Assembly (NCBI GenBank): GCA_016793885.1 | Contig: JAEUHE010000146.1 | Span: 1 to 47,981 of the forward strand | Origin: Verrucomicrobiales bacterium | Lineage (GTDB): Bacteria > Verrucomicrobiota > Verrucomicrobiia > Limisphaerales > UBA11320 | DNA: 47,981 nt | Direction: 5' to 3' | Notes under the pieces: model-generated | Database searches by the model: none | Seen by the model: the letters and a program-made list of their open reading frames with translations, nothing else | Told to the model about the DNA's origin: nothing | Made by a program: the position numbers and the translations under genes | In this document: piece by piece, positions 34,723 through 43,745 of the stretch | Layout of the letters: each line of letters starts with the position of its first letter | How positions within the stretch are numbered: the stretch's first letter is position 1

Positions 34723-35934
34723 TCAGGTAGAAGGTTGAGTTCGTGAGCGTGAGCTTGAGCGCGAGCTCGCCTCCCGGAGAGCGTTGGCAACCTGGGAGAC
34801 GGAGATCTGAGTCATGCAGCGGAAGTCGATCGGACACTCCCGCAGAAAGCAGGGGGAGCAGCCGGGCGGCTGAGGGCTTTGGAGCAGTCGATGGATCCGA
34901 TGGTCGGGGCTCCCGGGACCGGTGAGCGCGGCCGAGGTGCTGCCAAAGGGCACCACCACCGGCGTGCCCAAAGCGGCGGCGACGTGCATGGGGCCGGTGT
35001 CGTTGGTCAGGACAGCATCGCAGAGACTCAAGCCCGCCATAAGCTCGCGGAGCGTGGTCTTGCCAGCCACTGGAATGACCCGGCTGTCTTGTCTATTTGG
35101 CTGCATTGCTTCGACGATCGTGTCGCCAATCGACCGGGCCAGAGTCTCGTCCTGTCCGCCACCGAAGAGGATAAAAACACAGGGGCCTTCCCTGGCCATT
35201 TCGGTGGCCACGGCCGCGAATCGCTCCGCCGGCCAGCGCTTGGCCGGACCGTATTCGGCTCCTGGATTGAGTCCGATCCAGCGCGTGGTGGGATCCACAG
35301 GAAGCGGGGGCGACGCTAGGAATTTTTCCTGGAACTGCTGCCTTTCCTTCTCGCTCACCCGCAAGCTGGGTGCGAGAGGCTCTGCCAAGGCGCCCAGCAT
35401 CTGGGCAAGATGCAGGTATTGATAGATATGGTGAGCCGAAGCCGGGACCGGCGTCGGGGGTAGTGATTTAGGGGGTGTCAGCGAGCTTCGGATTTCTTGG
35501 ACCGAGCGTTTTCGCATTCGAATCTCACTCGGGCGTCGGGGACTGGCATGCGTGAGCAGCCAGCTTCGACCGTTACCCGAGTAACCCACCCGTCGAGGGA
35601 TTCGGCTTAGCCAGAGCTCCCAAGCGGAGCGGAACGAGTTGGGCAGAACGATCCCGAGATCGAACCTTCGTGTTCGCAGATGGCGGGCCACGGCGAGCGT
35701 GGTATCGTGGGGGGCGATCATCAACACCTCGTCGACCGCGGGGTGTTGCCACCAAAGCTCGGCCAGTTTTTCGGGGCACAGCAGCGTGATCGATGCCTCC
35801 GGGAAATGTTCCCGGATCCGGCTGATCGCCGGGGTGGTCATCACCGCGTCACCCAGCCAATTCACACCCCGGATCAGGAGGCTCTTGATCTGGGTCCGGT
35901 CGATGGTTGGACCGCTGGTGGACTTTGGGTTCAT
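34723..35934 (-). CDS. waaF: lipopolysaccharide heptosyltransferase II-like glycosyltransferase
   Basis: This codes for a 403-residue GT9-family enzyme that adds heptose from ADP-heptose to the LPS inner core. It begins (after a short polar leader) IKSLLIRGVNWLGDAVMTTP, the WaaF N-terminal signature with the catalytic Asp. Then IGLNPGAEYGPAKRWPAERF, FILFGGGQDE and VLTNDTGPMHVAAALGTPVV, with SPCFLRECPIDFRCM near the C-terminus, a Cys-rich tail typical of WaaF. The ATG at 35934 overlaps the stop of the acyltransferase gene (ATGA on the minus strand), so the longer frame to 36015 is not preferred. It acts at the cytoplasmic face of the inner membrane. Confidence 0.9.
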   Translation of the reverse strand: MNPKSTSGPTIDRTQIKSLLIRGVNWLGDAVMTTPAISRIREHFPEASITLLCPEKLAELWWQHPAVDEVLMIAPHDTTLAVARHLRTRRFDLGIVLPNSFRSAWELWLSRIPRRVGYSGNGRSWLLTHASPRRPSEIRMRKRSVQEIRSSLTPPKSLPPTPVPASAHHIYQYLHLAQMLGALAEPLAPSLRVSEKERQQFQEKFLASPPLPVDPTTRWIGLNPGAEYGPAKRWPAERFAAVATEMAREGPCVFILFGGGQDETLARSIGDTIVEAMQPNRQDSRVIPVAGKTTLRELMAGLSLCDAVLTNDTGPMHVAAALGTPVVVPFGSTSAALTGPGSPDHRIHRLLQSPQPPGCSPCFLRECPIDFRCMTQISVSQVANALREASSRSSSRSRTQPST

Positions 35935-36881
35935 CCGGCCGATGGTTCCTGGGGTGGAGGGTTCGAGGGGGAAGGAGCCGTGATGGCGCCTCGGCGAGGC
36001 TTCATGGGTTTCCATCGATTGTGCACCCAGAACCAGTTGGCGGGGTCCCGATGAATTGCCTTTTCGAACTGAACGTTCACCTCGCGCATGATGTCCTCCA
36101 CCGGGCGCGCCCTGCCGTCGATGTGGGTTGGAATGAACGGGCTGACCTCCACCTTCCAGCGGCCGAGCCCTATTCGGTAGCAGATCGCCACAAAGAGCGG
36201 CGCCCGATAGCGTAGGGCGAGGACTGCGGGAGCAGGATTAGTGGAGCAGGTGCGGCTCAGGAACGGCAACGCGATGCCGCCATCGCCTCCGTGCTGATCG
36301 GCCAGTAGACCCAACAGAACGCCGCCTTGGTTCAGGGCCGCTTTGAGGGCGGCGGCTCCCGATCGACGCTCGTAGAAAGTGCAGCCGCTGGTTGCCCTCA
36401 ACTTTCCGAGCAGCCGATCCAACCCCGGCTGCCGCAAGCCTCGGAACGTGGCAGCGGGGTGAAATCCGGGGACGAACCGGCCCATGTGAGCGTAGATCTC
36501 AAAGTTTCCGAAGTGGCCGATCGCCCCGACCGCTGAACACCTCGGCTGCTCCCTGTGCAGGGCTTGCAGGGCCTCGACTCCGGTGAATTCCAGGCAGCGC
36601 GAGATCTCTTCTGGCTTCATGGCCGATGTCTTAATGCCGCTGCAATAGGCCTCGCCGATCCGCTTGAAGTTCTCCTGGGCCAGGGCCTGAACTTGTGACG
36701 CGCCGAAGGTGGTTCCGAAAGCGGCCTCCAGGTTGCGCTGGGCAACTCGGCGGTGGCGAGCATCGAGGTAGTAGGCGAGCTGGCCCAGGCCGCGTCCGAG
36801 TCGGGCTGCCCAGGGCAGGGGGAGGAGTTGGATGAGGCGGATCAATCCTAGAGCCAGCCAATAGAGCGCATGATCAGCCAT
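35931..36881 (-). CDS. lipid A biosynthesis acyltransferase (LpxL/HtrB family)
   Basis: This codes for a 316-residue membrane-associated late acyltransferase of Kdo-lipid A synthesis. An N-terminal hydrophobic segment (YWLALGLIRLIQLLPLPWA) is followed by RVAQRNLEAAFG, the catalytic HX4E motif GHFGNFE and the FERRSGA/LLADQHGG substrate blocks (here FYERRSGAAAL and LLGLLADQHGG), and DPANWFWVHNRWK near the C-terminus. The ATG at 36881 overlaps the lpxK stop by one base (TGATG), so I prefer it over 36908. The last 20 residues are a Pro-rich tail. It may be LpxL or LpxM in function. Confidence 0.9.
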   Translation of the reverse strand: MADHALYWLALGLIRLIQLLPLPWAARLGRGLGQLAYYLDARHRRVAQRNLEAAFGTTFGASQVQALAQENFKRIGEAYCSGIKTSAMKPEEISRCLEFTGVEALQALHREQPRCSAVGAIGHFGNFEIYAHMGRFVPGFHPAATFRGLRQPGLDRLLGKLRATSGCTFYERRSGAAALKAALNQGGVLLGLLADQHGGDGGIALPFLSRTCSTNPAPAVLALRYRAPLFVAICYRIGLGRWKVEVSPFIPTHIDGRARPVEDIMREVNVQFEKAIHRDPANWFWVHNRWKPMKPRRGAITAPSPSNPPPQEPSAG

Positions 36882-38053
36882 CAGCGGAAGCAGATTTGCC
36901 GGACACACTCGTTGAAGTCCTTGGCCCCCTTCAGGATCTTGATCTCCACCCGCATGAAGTAGATGGGAAGGTCGCGGCGATCAACTTTGGGGAATCGAAC
37001 GGCATCCTTTTGAGTGGTGATGATGGCTGCCGCCTGGCGTTTCTTGCTGCGGTTGATGGCGTTGAGGATCTCTTGCTGGGTGAAGCGGTGATGATCGGCA
37101 AACCGCTTCGAATAAACCAGTTCGCCACCCAGGCGACTCAGGCTCTTTTCGAAGCTGTGCGGCTGGGCGATCCCGCTCAACGAAGCAACCTTGAGTCCCT
37201 TAATCAAGTCCAGACCGTGCTGTTCCCCCGTAAACACATCCTCAAAATAGAGGGGATGGTGTTCGCATTCAATGATGCCGGCGGATGGGTTGTGCTTGGC
37301 AATCCGATTGCGAAGCTCTCCCGTGTTCCCGTCGCTCTTGGTAATGAAGACATAGCTCGCCCGGCTGAGATGGGAGGGCGGTTCGCGCAGCGTGCCACGC
37401 GGAAGCAGGTGCTCGTTTCCGAACGGTTGCTGGTAATCGATCAACACGATATCTTTGCGACGTCCCGCAAGGCGCCAATATTGGAACCCATCATCCAGGA
37501 GTAGGGTGTCGCAACCGAACTTCTCGATGGCGTACCGGCCACTCTTCACCCGGTCCTTGTCCACGAGCACCACCACATCCTTGAGGTTGGAGGCGAGCAT
37601 GTAAGGTTCGTCTCCGGCTGTCTCGGAATCCAATAGCAACGACTTTCCATCGGAGACGACTCGCGGTGGAGTTCGCTCCTCGCGTAGTAGGAACTTGTTA
37701 ATCAATCGTTTAGACAAGGGTGGTGGCTTCGAGCGATAGCCACGCGAAAGAATAGCGACCGTGCGGCCTTGGTTCTGGAGCTCGCGGGCAAATTTCTCGA
37801 CCACCGGGGTTTTTCCTGTGCCCCCCACCGTGAGGTTTCCGATGGCGATGACTTGGATGCCTAGAGTGGAATCGCGGATGATCCGGGTTTCGTACAAGAA
37901 TCTCCGCAGTTTTACCGCTCCCGCGAAAACGAAGGACAGCGCGAACAGGAGCGCGCGTGCGACGGCCGCACGTTTGCCCGGTCTCTCCTCGAGAATCACC
38001 TCCAAGATGAAGGTCTCAAGATTTTCTGTCCAGGTCCGTAAGGTTTCGCGCAT
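36881..38053 (-). CDS. lpxK: tetraacyldisaccharide 4'-kinase
   Basis: This codes for a 390-residue inner-membrane kinase that phosphorylates the 4' position of the lipid A precursor. An N-terminal membrane segment ([20 protein letters not shown]) precedes the P-loop [14 protein letters not shown], then [17 protein letters not shown]-like AGDEPYMLA, the DDGFQYWRL active-site block and LPRGTLREP. All are diagnostic of LpxK. It is longer than the E. coli enzyme (328 residues) by N- and C-terminal extensions. It leads the minus-strand operon lpxK, lpxL-like, waaF-like, PEP mutase family, with successive overlaps of one and four bases. Confidence 0.93.
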   Translation of the reverse strand: MRETLRTWTENLETFILEVILEERPGKRAAVARALLFALSFVFAGAVKLRRFLYETRIIRDSTLGIQVIAIGNLTVGGTGKTPVVEKFARELQNQGRTVAILSRGYRSKPPPLSKRLINKFLLREERTPPRVVSDGKSLLLDSETAGDEPYMLASNLKDVVVLVDKDRVKSGRYAIEKFGCDTLLLDDGFQYWRLAGRRKDIVLIDYQQPFGNEHLLPRGTLREPPSHLSRASYVFITKSDGNTGELRNRIAKHNPSAGIIECEHHPLYFEDVFTGEQHGLDLIKGLKVASLSGIAQPHSFEKSLSRLGGELVYSKRFADHHRFTQQEILNAINRSKKRQAAAIITTQKDAVRFPKVDRRDLPIYFMRVEIKILKGAKDFNECVRQICFR

Positions 38054-38634
38054 GCAGCGGGTTCAGTCTGCCAAGGCGATGGGGCAGGAGGCAAGAAACC
38101 CTGCTGGAGTTCCGCTCGACTCGATGCGGGGAGGCGCTTCTCGATCCGACGGGTCCCAGCTGAAGGTGCGTCCTGAAACTCCGGTTCAGCCAGCGTGATG
38201 CCCATGAACGGGATAGGACAATCTTCTTAGTCCGAGATTAAGTTATTGAAGTGGAATTGCTCGGCGGGTGGGGGGAATAATTTGCCGCTGTTTGTAGTTT
38301 TGGTGAAGAAGGTGGGGCAGTTGGAGTCGGGATGAATCGTTAGGATGAGCCCTATTTATCGAGGTTTTTATCACAAACGCTCCTAGGTAGATTCTTCCAA
38401 AAAGGTCTTGCTATTCTTTCCCGATTTTTATACAAATACACCATCACTCTAGATCGACAGGCTCACTCAACTGCGGTAAGGCTGGACGTGATCGGCGATG
38501 GCGCGTTTGGTTTTTTGTTGTTGAGAGAGCCGGTTGGATGGTGCAACCGATGGCCCGGTTGCCTGTTCATTCACTAAAATCGTGCACGAACGGTCAGAGA
38601 CGTAAACAACCAACATCGCCATGAAGTAGAAACC
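38054..38634. other. intergenic region upstream of lpxK and of the PEP-CTERM gene
   Basis: No gene is evident in these 581 bases. The part from about 38220 to 38460 is AT-richer than its surroundings and should hold the divergent promoters. A weak sigma-70-like pair, TTGCTA (38408-38413) and TATACA (38429-38434) with a short 15-base spacer, points toward the PEP-CTERM gene. Small frames on either strand have no supporting motif. Confidence 0.45.
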
Positions 38635-39306
38635 ATGAAGAAAATCCTTCATATTAGTATGTTATCGCTGCTGCCTATGGGCTATGCATGGGCAGACTCG
38701 GTATCAAACTTAGCGAACGAAAAGTCTACCCTGTGTAAGCCTTTCGTCGTGTCTGAAAGTAATCTGTTCGCTGGTGGGTTCACCACTGGCAACTTTGCAG
38801 GCGGATATGTCTTGGATGACGTATTCTTGTCGGTCATCTCGGCCACTTATGCGGCTGGGGCTACCGATGCCAAAGGCAGTGGCACCTTCACCGTTCAAAT
38901 CTGGGACTCCAACGGATCCGCCCCGGGAACGGTTTTGGAAACACTGACTGGCTTCGGCAAGAAAAAGGACGTAGGCGGTCAGCTCACCACTGGGCTGACA
39001 ACTTACTCTTCCTCCGGTCTGACCTTGGCTGCCAATACGACGTATTGGATCTCGGCCACGGTTGTGGGCGGGGATGACCTCACGGTCGCTCTCGAGCGCA
39101 CCGCCAACAAGAGCGAGTATTCCAATCCTCCGGGCTGGAAGATCATCGACCAGAGCTATGTGTTCGAGAATGGAAAGCCCCATATCGACGACACCTGCGT
39201 GCCTTACCTGAAGGTAACGGCTGTCCCGGTTCCAGAACCCTCCTCGATCGCCCTCTTGGGTCTGACGGGCGCTGGGCTTCTGTTCCTGGCTCGACGCAAG
39301 AGCTAA
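38635..39306 (+). CDS. PEP-CTERM sorting-domain protein
   Basis: This codes for 223 residues. It has a signal peptide (MKKILHISMLSLLPMGYAWA), a beta-rich body of the choice-of-anchor type (LFAGGFTTGNFAGGYVLDDV, GSGTFTVQIWDSNGSAPG, LAANTTYWISATV) and a C-terminal PEP-CTERM signal: VPVPEPSSIALLG, a hydrophobic helix (LTGAGLLFLA) and the RRKS basic end. Such proteins are cleaved and anchored or secreted by the exosortase system and often form part of the extracellular matrix. Exosortase is not in this window. A clear terminator follows. The gene is monocistronic. Confidence 0.92.
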   Translation: MKKILHISMLSLLPMGYAWADSVSNLANEKSTLCKPFVVSESNLFAGGFTTGNFAGGYVLDDVFLSVISATYAAGATDAKGSGTFTVQIWDSNGSAPGTVLETLTGFGKKKDVGGQLTTGLTTYSSSGLTLAANTTYWISATVVGGDDLTVALERTANKSEYSNPPGWKIIDQSYVFENGKPHIDDTCVPYLKVTAVPVPEPSSIALLGLTGAGLLFLARRKS

Positions 39307-39330
39307 TCAGTACCGCAAGGTTTAAATCAG

Positions 39331-39357
39331 AGCCGGACCGCAAGGTCCGGCTTTTTT
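39331..39357 (+). terminator. intrinsic terminator of the PEP-CTERM gene
   Basis: A nine-pair stem, AGCCGGACC (39331-39339) with GGTCCGGCT (39344-39352), closes a GCAA tetraloop and is followed by a run of T residues. It starts 24 bases after the stop codon. Confidence 0.93.
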
Positions 39358-39423
39358 GTTTCTGGCACCGGTTCTCTTTGTGTTTCTGCTTGCCTCCCGT
39401 GCGGGGGCATCGAATGGTTAGCC

Positions 39424-39804
39424 ATGGACCAGCCTGATCAACTCCGCGAACTCTTTCGAATGCAGCAAGCGCTCAACCGGCGTATCGGGGTCAACACTGA
39501 GGGCATGGACACGGAGGAGAAGACCAAGTGGATTCTCAACTATTGCCGGGCGATGTCGCAAGAGATGGCCGAACTCACCGATAGTGTCCCTTGGAAATGG
39601 TGGGCCAAGTATCAGAAGTTCGACGAACAGAATGCGCGTGTCGAAGTGGTGGATCTGTTCCACTTCTTGATCAGCATGGCCCAAGTTCTCGGCATGAGCG
39701 CGGACGATGTCTTCCAGGCCTACGTCAAAAAGAACGAGGTCAATTTCAAGCGTCAGGAGACGGGATACACGGAGAAGGATCACGGGGATTCAAAGCACAT
39801 TTAG
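39424..39804 (+). CDS. dimeric dUTPase-like (all-alpha NTP pyrophosphatase) protein
   Basis: This codes for 126 residues of the all-alpha dUTPase/MazG-like superfamily, which hydrolyses dUTP or related nucleotides to the monophosphate. Helical motifs and metal-binding acidic pairs are visible: CRAMSQEMAELTDSV with WKWWAK, and ARVEVVDLFHFLISMAQ. The C-terminal part VFQAYVKKNEVNFKRQETGY is characteristic of the dimeric dUTPase family (Campylobacter/Leishmania type). Length is short for the family, closer to the MazG-like minimal fold. The hpt gene follows after seven bases, which fits a nucleotide-metabolism pairing. Confidence 0.8.
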   Translation: MDQPDQLRELFRMQQALNRRIGVNTEGMDTEEKTKWILNYCRAMSQEMAELTDSVPWKWWAKYQKFDEQNARVEVVDLFHFLISMAQVLGMSADDVFQAYVKKNEVNFKRQETGYTEKDHGDSKHI

Positions 39805-39811
39805 ACCCGTC

Positions 39812-40420
39812 ATGTCTGGCTCTCGATCTGTCCCGGTTGTCCGATGCGGAACGAAACCGCCTGCGGTTTGGCGTCGGGAGCTTGCCGAAGTGCTGATCAG
39901 CAAGGCGCGGATTGCTCGGCGCGTGGCGCACTTGGCCCAGGAGGTGCAACGGGATTTGGGCAAGCAAGAGCTGGTGGTGGTCGCGCTTCTGAACGGCACG
40001 GTGCTTTTCCTGGCGGATTTGATCCGTCATCTGTCAGTCCCTATGCGGTTGGATTTCATCGGGGTGTCCAGTTACGGCAATGGCCGCAGCTCCGGGAATC
40101 TAACCTTCACCAAGGAGTTGCGTCTGGATGTGAAGGGGCGTCAGGTGCTGTTGGTGGACGATATTTTGGATACCGGCCGAACGCTCGGTGAGGTTCGCCG
40201 TCGGCTCCTGAAGCTTCGGCCGGCTAGCCTGAGAATTTGTGTCTTTCTGAGCAAGCCTTCACGAGGTCAGGGGCGGATCGAGGCGGATTATACCGGGTTT
40301 CAGATTCCGGATCAGTTTGTGGTTGGGTATGGAATGGACTTCGCCGAGCGGTATCGAAACCTGCCGTTTGTGGGCGTGCTCAAACCGAAGGCACTCCCGG
40401 GATCGGCCGTTCGGGCATAG
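39812..40420 (+). CDS. hpt: hypoxanthine phosphoribosyltransferase
   Basis: This codes for 202 residues of the purine salvage enzyme that converts hypoxanthine or guanine plus PRPP to the nucleotide. The signature is the PRPP-binding motif QVLLVDDILDTGRTL; also VVALLNGTVLFLADLIRHL (PPi loop), the flexible loop VSSYGN and the base-recognition segment PDQFVVGYGMDFAERYRNLP. An atypical N-terminal extension of about 20 residues is present from ATG 39812. The open frame back to 39707 lies inside the dUTPase gene. It is probably co-transcribed with the dUTPase gene. Confidence 0.9.
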   Translation: MSGSRSVPVVRCGTKPPAVWRRELAEVLISKARIARRVAHLAQEVQRDLGKQELVVVALLNGTVLFLADLIRHLSVPMRLDFIGVSSYGNGRSSGNLTFTKELRLDVKGRQVLLVDDILDTGRTLGEVRRRLLKLRPASLRICVFLSKPSRGQGRIEADYTGFQIPDQFVVGYGMDFAERYRNLPFVGVLKPKALPGSAVRA

Positions 40421-40454
40421 ACCCATCCATGGCCATAGATCAGGAGCTTCAGCG

Positions 40455-40700
40455 ATGCGTGTGAACGTCCATTTTTATTCCTACTTCCAGGATTTAACCG
40501 GCTGTGCGGTGACGGCGGAAGAGTTGCCGCCAGCCGCTTCGGTCGGCCACCTGTTGGCGCGTCTCGCGGAACGGTTCCCGCGGTTCGGTGAGATGGAGCG
40601 CTGCCTGTTGATCGCGGTCGGCGTCGACTACCAGGATCGAAGCTATGTGCTTCAGGAGGGCGACGAGGTGTCGTTTTTTCCGCCGGTTCAGGGTGGTTGA
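40455..40700 (+). CDS. moaD: molybdopterin synthase sulfur carrier subunit
   Basis: This codes for an 81-residue beta-grasp ubiquitin-like protein ending in Gly-Gly (FFPPVQGG), the site of thiocarboxylation needed to donate sulfur to precursor Z. The N-terminus MRVNVHFYSYFQDLTG is family-typical. A ribosome site (CAGGAG) lies eight bases before the ATG. moaE follows 46 bases later, and together they form molybdopterin synthase. Genes for moaA, moaC or the activating MoeB are not in this window. Confidence 0.9.
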   Translation: MRVNVHFYSYFQDLTGCAVTAEELPPAASVGHLLARLAERFPRFGEMERCLLIAVGVDYQDRSYVLQEGDEVSFFPPVQGG

Positions 40701-40746
40701 TTCGGCTCGTGCACCCGGCGATCCTAACGAAGAACGAAAGTTGCCC

Positions 40747-41139
40747 ATGCATCACGTATTGAGTGTTGGTTGCGAGCCGATCGATGAGCCGAAATTGGTG
40801 AGTGAGCGTCGCCTGTCGAAGGCCATGGGGGCAGTGGTCTATTTTTGCGGGGTGGTGCGCGGTTCCGAGGGCGAGGCTGCGATCAGTGGTCTACACTACG
40901 AGGCGTTCCAGGCGATGGCTTGCCATCAATTCGAGCTGCTATTCGCTGAGGTCGAGACCCGCTGGCCGGTTGAGTCTATCCGCTTGGTTCATCGGATTGG
41001 GCCGGTTCAGGTAGGGGAAGCGTCTTTGTGGGTGGAAGTGATCGCCCCCCACCGGGGAGAAGCCTTCGCCGCCTGCCAATATCTCATCGACGAGATGAAG
41101 AAGCGGGTTCCGATCTGGAAGAAGCCCCTTCCGATTTGA
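40747..41139 (+). CDS. moaE: molybdopterin synthase catalytic subunit
   Basis: This codes for a 130-residue catalytic subunit that converts cyclic pyranopterin monophosphate to molybdopterin using sulfur from MoaD. Motifs: GAVVYFCGVVRGSEG, LHYEAFQAMA, RIGPVQVGEASLWVEV, APHRGEAFAACQYLIDEMK and the active-site lysine block KKRVPIWKK at the C-terminus. The ATG at 40747 gives the normal N-terminus (the frame open from 40645 lies across moaD). It implies the organism makes molybdenum cofactor. Confidence 0.93.
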   Translation: MHHVLSVGCEPIDEPKLVSERRLSKAMGAVVYFCGVVRGSEGEAAISGLHYEAFQAMACHQFELLFAEVETRWPVESIRLVHRIGPVQVGEASLWVEVIAPHRGEAFAACQYLIDEMKKRVPIWKKPLPI

Positions 41140-41220
41140 GCATCGATTTACATTGCCCGCGCAGCCCCAGCTGGCAAAAGATTCTCCCCACAATTGCTTT
41201 TCAACATTAGCGCATGACGC

Positions 41221-42486
41221 ATGAACACTGTTACCTCGCTCCGAACCATCACTAAGAACACCAAGAGCCTCGTTGAGGCCACCCTGGCGGAAACCGGCGG
41301 GCTCTTGCGCCTGGCTCCATGCTGGGTGCCCCGATCCTTTCTCCAACCCGGCAAACGCCTCAAGCTGCATCCCGATGATCTGTACGCCTTCGGCTTGAAC
41401 CGGGGCGGCATCGACGAGCGCTGGTTTGCTTCGACCACTCCGGCGGCGAACGAGAATCGGACTCCCGATGAGGGCTTCAGCTATTGCGTCGTGGGCAATC
41501 AGCGGTTCACCCTGGCCAAGGCGGTGGAGGATTGCGGCGCTACCTTGATCGGCAGCCGGCTGTGGAAGAAATACGGCAAATGGCCGGTCTACTCAAAGTT
41601 CTTCGACAACATGGGGCCGATCCCTCATCACATGCACCAGTCGCAGAAGCAAGCCGCTCTCGTAGGCCAAGAGGGAAAGCCGGAATCCTATTATTTCCCG
41701 CCTCAGCACAACAACGTCGGGAACAATTTCCCCTACACATTCATGGGCCTGGAGCCCGGTACCACCAAGGCTCAGGTCAAGAAGTGTCTGGAAAACTGGA
41801 ACCGGGGCGACAATGGCATCCTGGATCTCTCCCGTGCCTACCGATTGAAGCCGGGGAGCGGGTGGCTCATTGGGCCTGGGATTCTGCATGCGCCCGGCAG
41901 CCTGTGCACGTACGAGCCGCAATGGGGCAGCGATGTGTTCGGAATGTATCAAAGCCTTGTCGAGGGACGGGAAGTCCCATGGAGCCTGCTGGTCAAGGAC
42001 ATGCCCAAGAGCAAGCACAAGGATCTCGACTTCATCGTGGACCAATTGGACTGGGACGCGAACGTGGATACCAAGTTCAAGGACAACCACTATCTGGAGC
42101 CCGTGCCGGTGGCGGACACTCGCAGCGAAGGATTCGTCGATCGCTGGATCGTGTATGGCAACATCAACGACGAGCAGTTCTTTACTGCCAAGGAATTGAC
42201 GGTCGAACCGGGAACCAAGTGCACGATTACGGACAAGGGCGCCTATGGCTTGATTACTGTGCAAGGCAAGGGGCGCATGAACCGCCTCGCCTTGGACTGC
42301 CCGAAATTGATTCGATTCCACGAACTTACGGAGGACGAGGTGTTCTGCACTGAGGAAGCTGCCAAGGCAGGCGTGACGTTCGAGAATACCTCGGACGTCG
42401 AGCCCTTGGTCGTGTTGCGTTACTTCGGACCGGATGTCAATCCGGATGCCCCGAAGGTGGGCGCCTACCGCAAGAACAAGTTCTAA
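41221..42486 (+). CDS. cupin-fold protein, mannose-6-phosphate isomerase-like
   Basis: This codes for a 421-residue soluble protein. Its middle carries a cupin metal-binding motif, PIPHHMHQSQKQAA, with QHNNVGNNFPYTFMGLEPG and GWLIGPGILHAPGSLCTYEP further on, and a second cupin-like half near YGLITVQGKGRMN. This arrangement is seen in the type I phosphomannose isomerase-related branch of the cupin superfamily, though the enzyme activity has not been shown for this group. The start, MNTVTSLRTITKNTKSLVEA, at ATG 41221 gives no signal peptide. It lies between moaE and a Nudix gene. Confidence 0.7.
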   Translation: MNTVTSLRTITKNTKSLVEATLAETGGLLRLAPCWVPRSFLQPGKRLKLHPDDLYAFGLNRGGIDERWFASTTPAANENRTPDEGFSYCVVGNQRFTLAKAVEDCGATLIGSRLWKKYGKWPVYSKFFDNMGPIPHHMHQSQKQAALVGQEGKPESYYFPPQHNNVGNNFPYTFMGLEPGTTKAQVKKCLENWNRGDNGILDLSRAYRLKPGSGWLIGPGILHAPGSLCTYEPQWGSDVFGMYQSLVEGREVPWSLLVKDMPKSKHKDLDFIVDQLDWDANVDTKFKDNHYLEPVPVADTRSEGFVDRWIVYGNINDEQFFTAKELTVEPGTKCTITDKGAYGLITVQGKGRMNRLALDCPKLIRFHELTEDEVFCTEEAAKAGVTFENTSDVEPLVVLRYFGPDVNPDAPKVGAYRKNKF

Positions 42487-42495
42487 AGCCCTGCC

Positions 42496-42972
42496 GTGGC
42501 CGAGCGAGTCAGCGCGGGCTTGGTGATGTATCGCTTTCGCCGGGGTGAGTTGCAGGTTTTCCTCGCTCATCCCGGCGGACCCCGTTTCGCCTTGCGGGAT
42601 CATGGTTACTGGACGATCCCGAAAGGGGAAGTGGAGCGGGGCGAGCCGCTTCAGGAGACCGCCATCCGAGAATTCCGCGAGGAGGTGGGGCTGGAGCCGC
42701 GGGCTACTACCCGTTTCATTGACTTGGGCTGGATTCGGCAGAAAGGCGGAAAAATCGTCCATGCTTGGGGGTTTGACGGCGACTGGGATGAGCGTCAGCC
42801 GGTGGTTAGCAATACGTTTGAGATGGAGTGGCCACCGGGGTCGGGAGTGAATCAAGTGTTTCCTGAGGTGGATCGTGCGGCTTTCTTTCCGCTTTCCGAA
42901 GCCCGGGTGCGAATCAAACCGACGCAGATACCCTTGATCGATCGCTTGGAAACGGCACTTAAACCTTCCTGA
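42496..42972 (+). CDS. Nudix hydrolase
   Basis: This codes for a 158-residue NTP pyrophosphatase-fold protein. The Nudix box is complete: GEVERGEPLQETAIREFREEVG fits GX5EX7REUXEEXGU (spanning about residues 43-64). The N-terminus RVSAGLVMYRFRRGELQVFL and the DHGYWTIPKGE lead are typical of the DR1025/DUF-type bis-nucleotide-like group. The start is GTG at 42496, as the conserved part begins directly there. The substrate is unknown. The Nif3-like gene starts two bases after its stop. Confidence 0.88.
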   Translation: MAERVSAGLVMYRFRRGELQVFLAHPGGPRFALRDHGYWTIPKGEVERGEPLQETAIREFREEVGLEPRATTRFIDLGWIRQKGGKIVHAWGFDGDWDERQPVVSNTFEMEWPPGSGVNQVFPEVDRAAFFPLSEARVRIKPTQIPLIDRLETALKPS

Positions 42973-42974
42973 GG

Positions 42975-43745
42975 ATGAAAACGGCAACCAAGGTCTCTTT
43001 GACCAGTCTCGTCAACCATTGCAACAGGTTGCTGAACACCGCCGGGTGCCAGGACTGGGAGGGAGCTGTGAATGGGCTGCACGTGGAGAACCGGGGCGGC
43101 GTGACTCGCATTGCGGCGGCGGTGGATGCCACGTTGGCGACGGTTCGACTGGCGCGGCAGGCCGGTGCGGATCTGATGGTGGTCCATCACGGCCTGTTCT
43201 GGTCACCTTCCCACCCTTGGACCGGTAAGCGCTATGAGTTGCTGCAGGAGCTTCTAGCGGGAGACCTGGCCGTCTATAGCTCCCATCTCCCCTTGGATGC
43301 GCATCCCAAGTTGGGAAATAATGCGGGACTCTGTCGAGCGCTGAAGCTGCCTGGCTGGAAGCCATTCTTCTTCGAGAAGGGCCAAAATATTGGCGCGCTG
43401 GCGGTCGCCAATCTTAGCCGTGCGGAATTGGCCAACAGGCTGAAGTCGGTGTTGGGGGAGGCCCCTAAGTTGCTGCCGGGGGGCGGCGACCGATGCCGTC
43501 GCATCGGCATTGTGACCGGCGGGGCAGGCGCGGAGCTCAAGAAGGCCGCTCAGGCGGGGGTGGACACTTTCATCACCGGCGAAGGCCCCCACTGGACCTA
43601 TGCTCTGGCCGAGGAATTTGGGTTGAATGTGTTCTACGGCGGCCACTACGCCACGGAGACCTTCGGGGTCAAAGCCCTCGCCGCCTACTTATCCCGGCGA
43701 TATCGAGTCCCCTGGACCTTTATCGACCATCCCACGGGTCTCTGA
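42975..43745 (+). CDS. Nif3-like dinuclear metal centre protein
   Basis: This codes for a 256-residue protein of the Nif3/YbgI family, which forms hexameric toroids with a dinuclear metal site. Metal ligands are in VVHHGLFW, SSHLPLDAHPKLGNN, ITGEGPHWTYALAEE and FYGGHYATETFGVKAL. The family has been annotated as GTP cyclohydrolase 1 type 2 homologues, but the cellular role is unsettled. The ATG at 42975 is two bases after the Nudix stop, so the two are co-translated. The gene ends the plus-strand run and converges on a redoxin/monooxygenase-like fusion. Confidence 0.9.
   Translation: MKTATKVSLTSLVNHCNRLLNTAGCQDWEGAVNGLHVENRGGVTRIAAAVDATLATVRLARQAGADLMVVHHGLFWSPSHPWTGKRYELLQELLAGDLAVYSSHLPLDAHPKLGNNAGLCRALKLPGWKPFFFEKGQNIGALAVANLSRAELANRLKSVLGEAPKLLPGGGDRCRRIGIVTGGAGAELKKAAQAGVDTFITGEGPHWTYALAEEFGLNVFYGGHYATETFGVKALAAYLSRRYRVPWTFIDHPTGL

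Noticed and set aside
38500-38634. Sigma-54-type -24/-12 promoter before the PEP-CTERM gene
   Set aside because: GG and GC elements occur but not at the required spacing.
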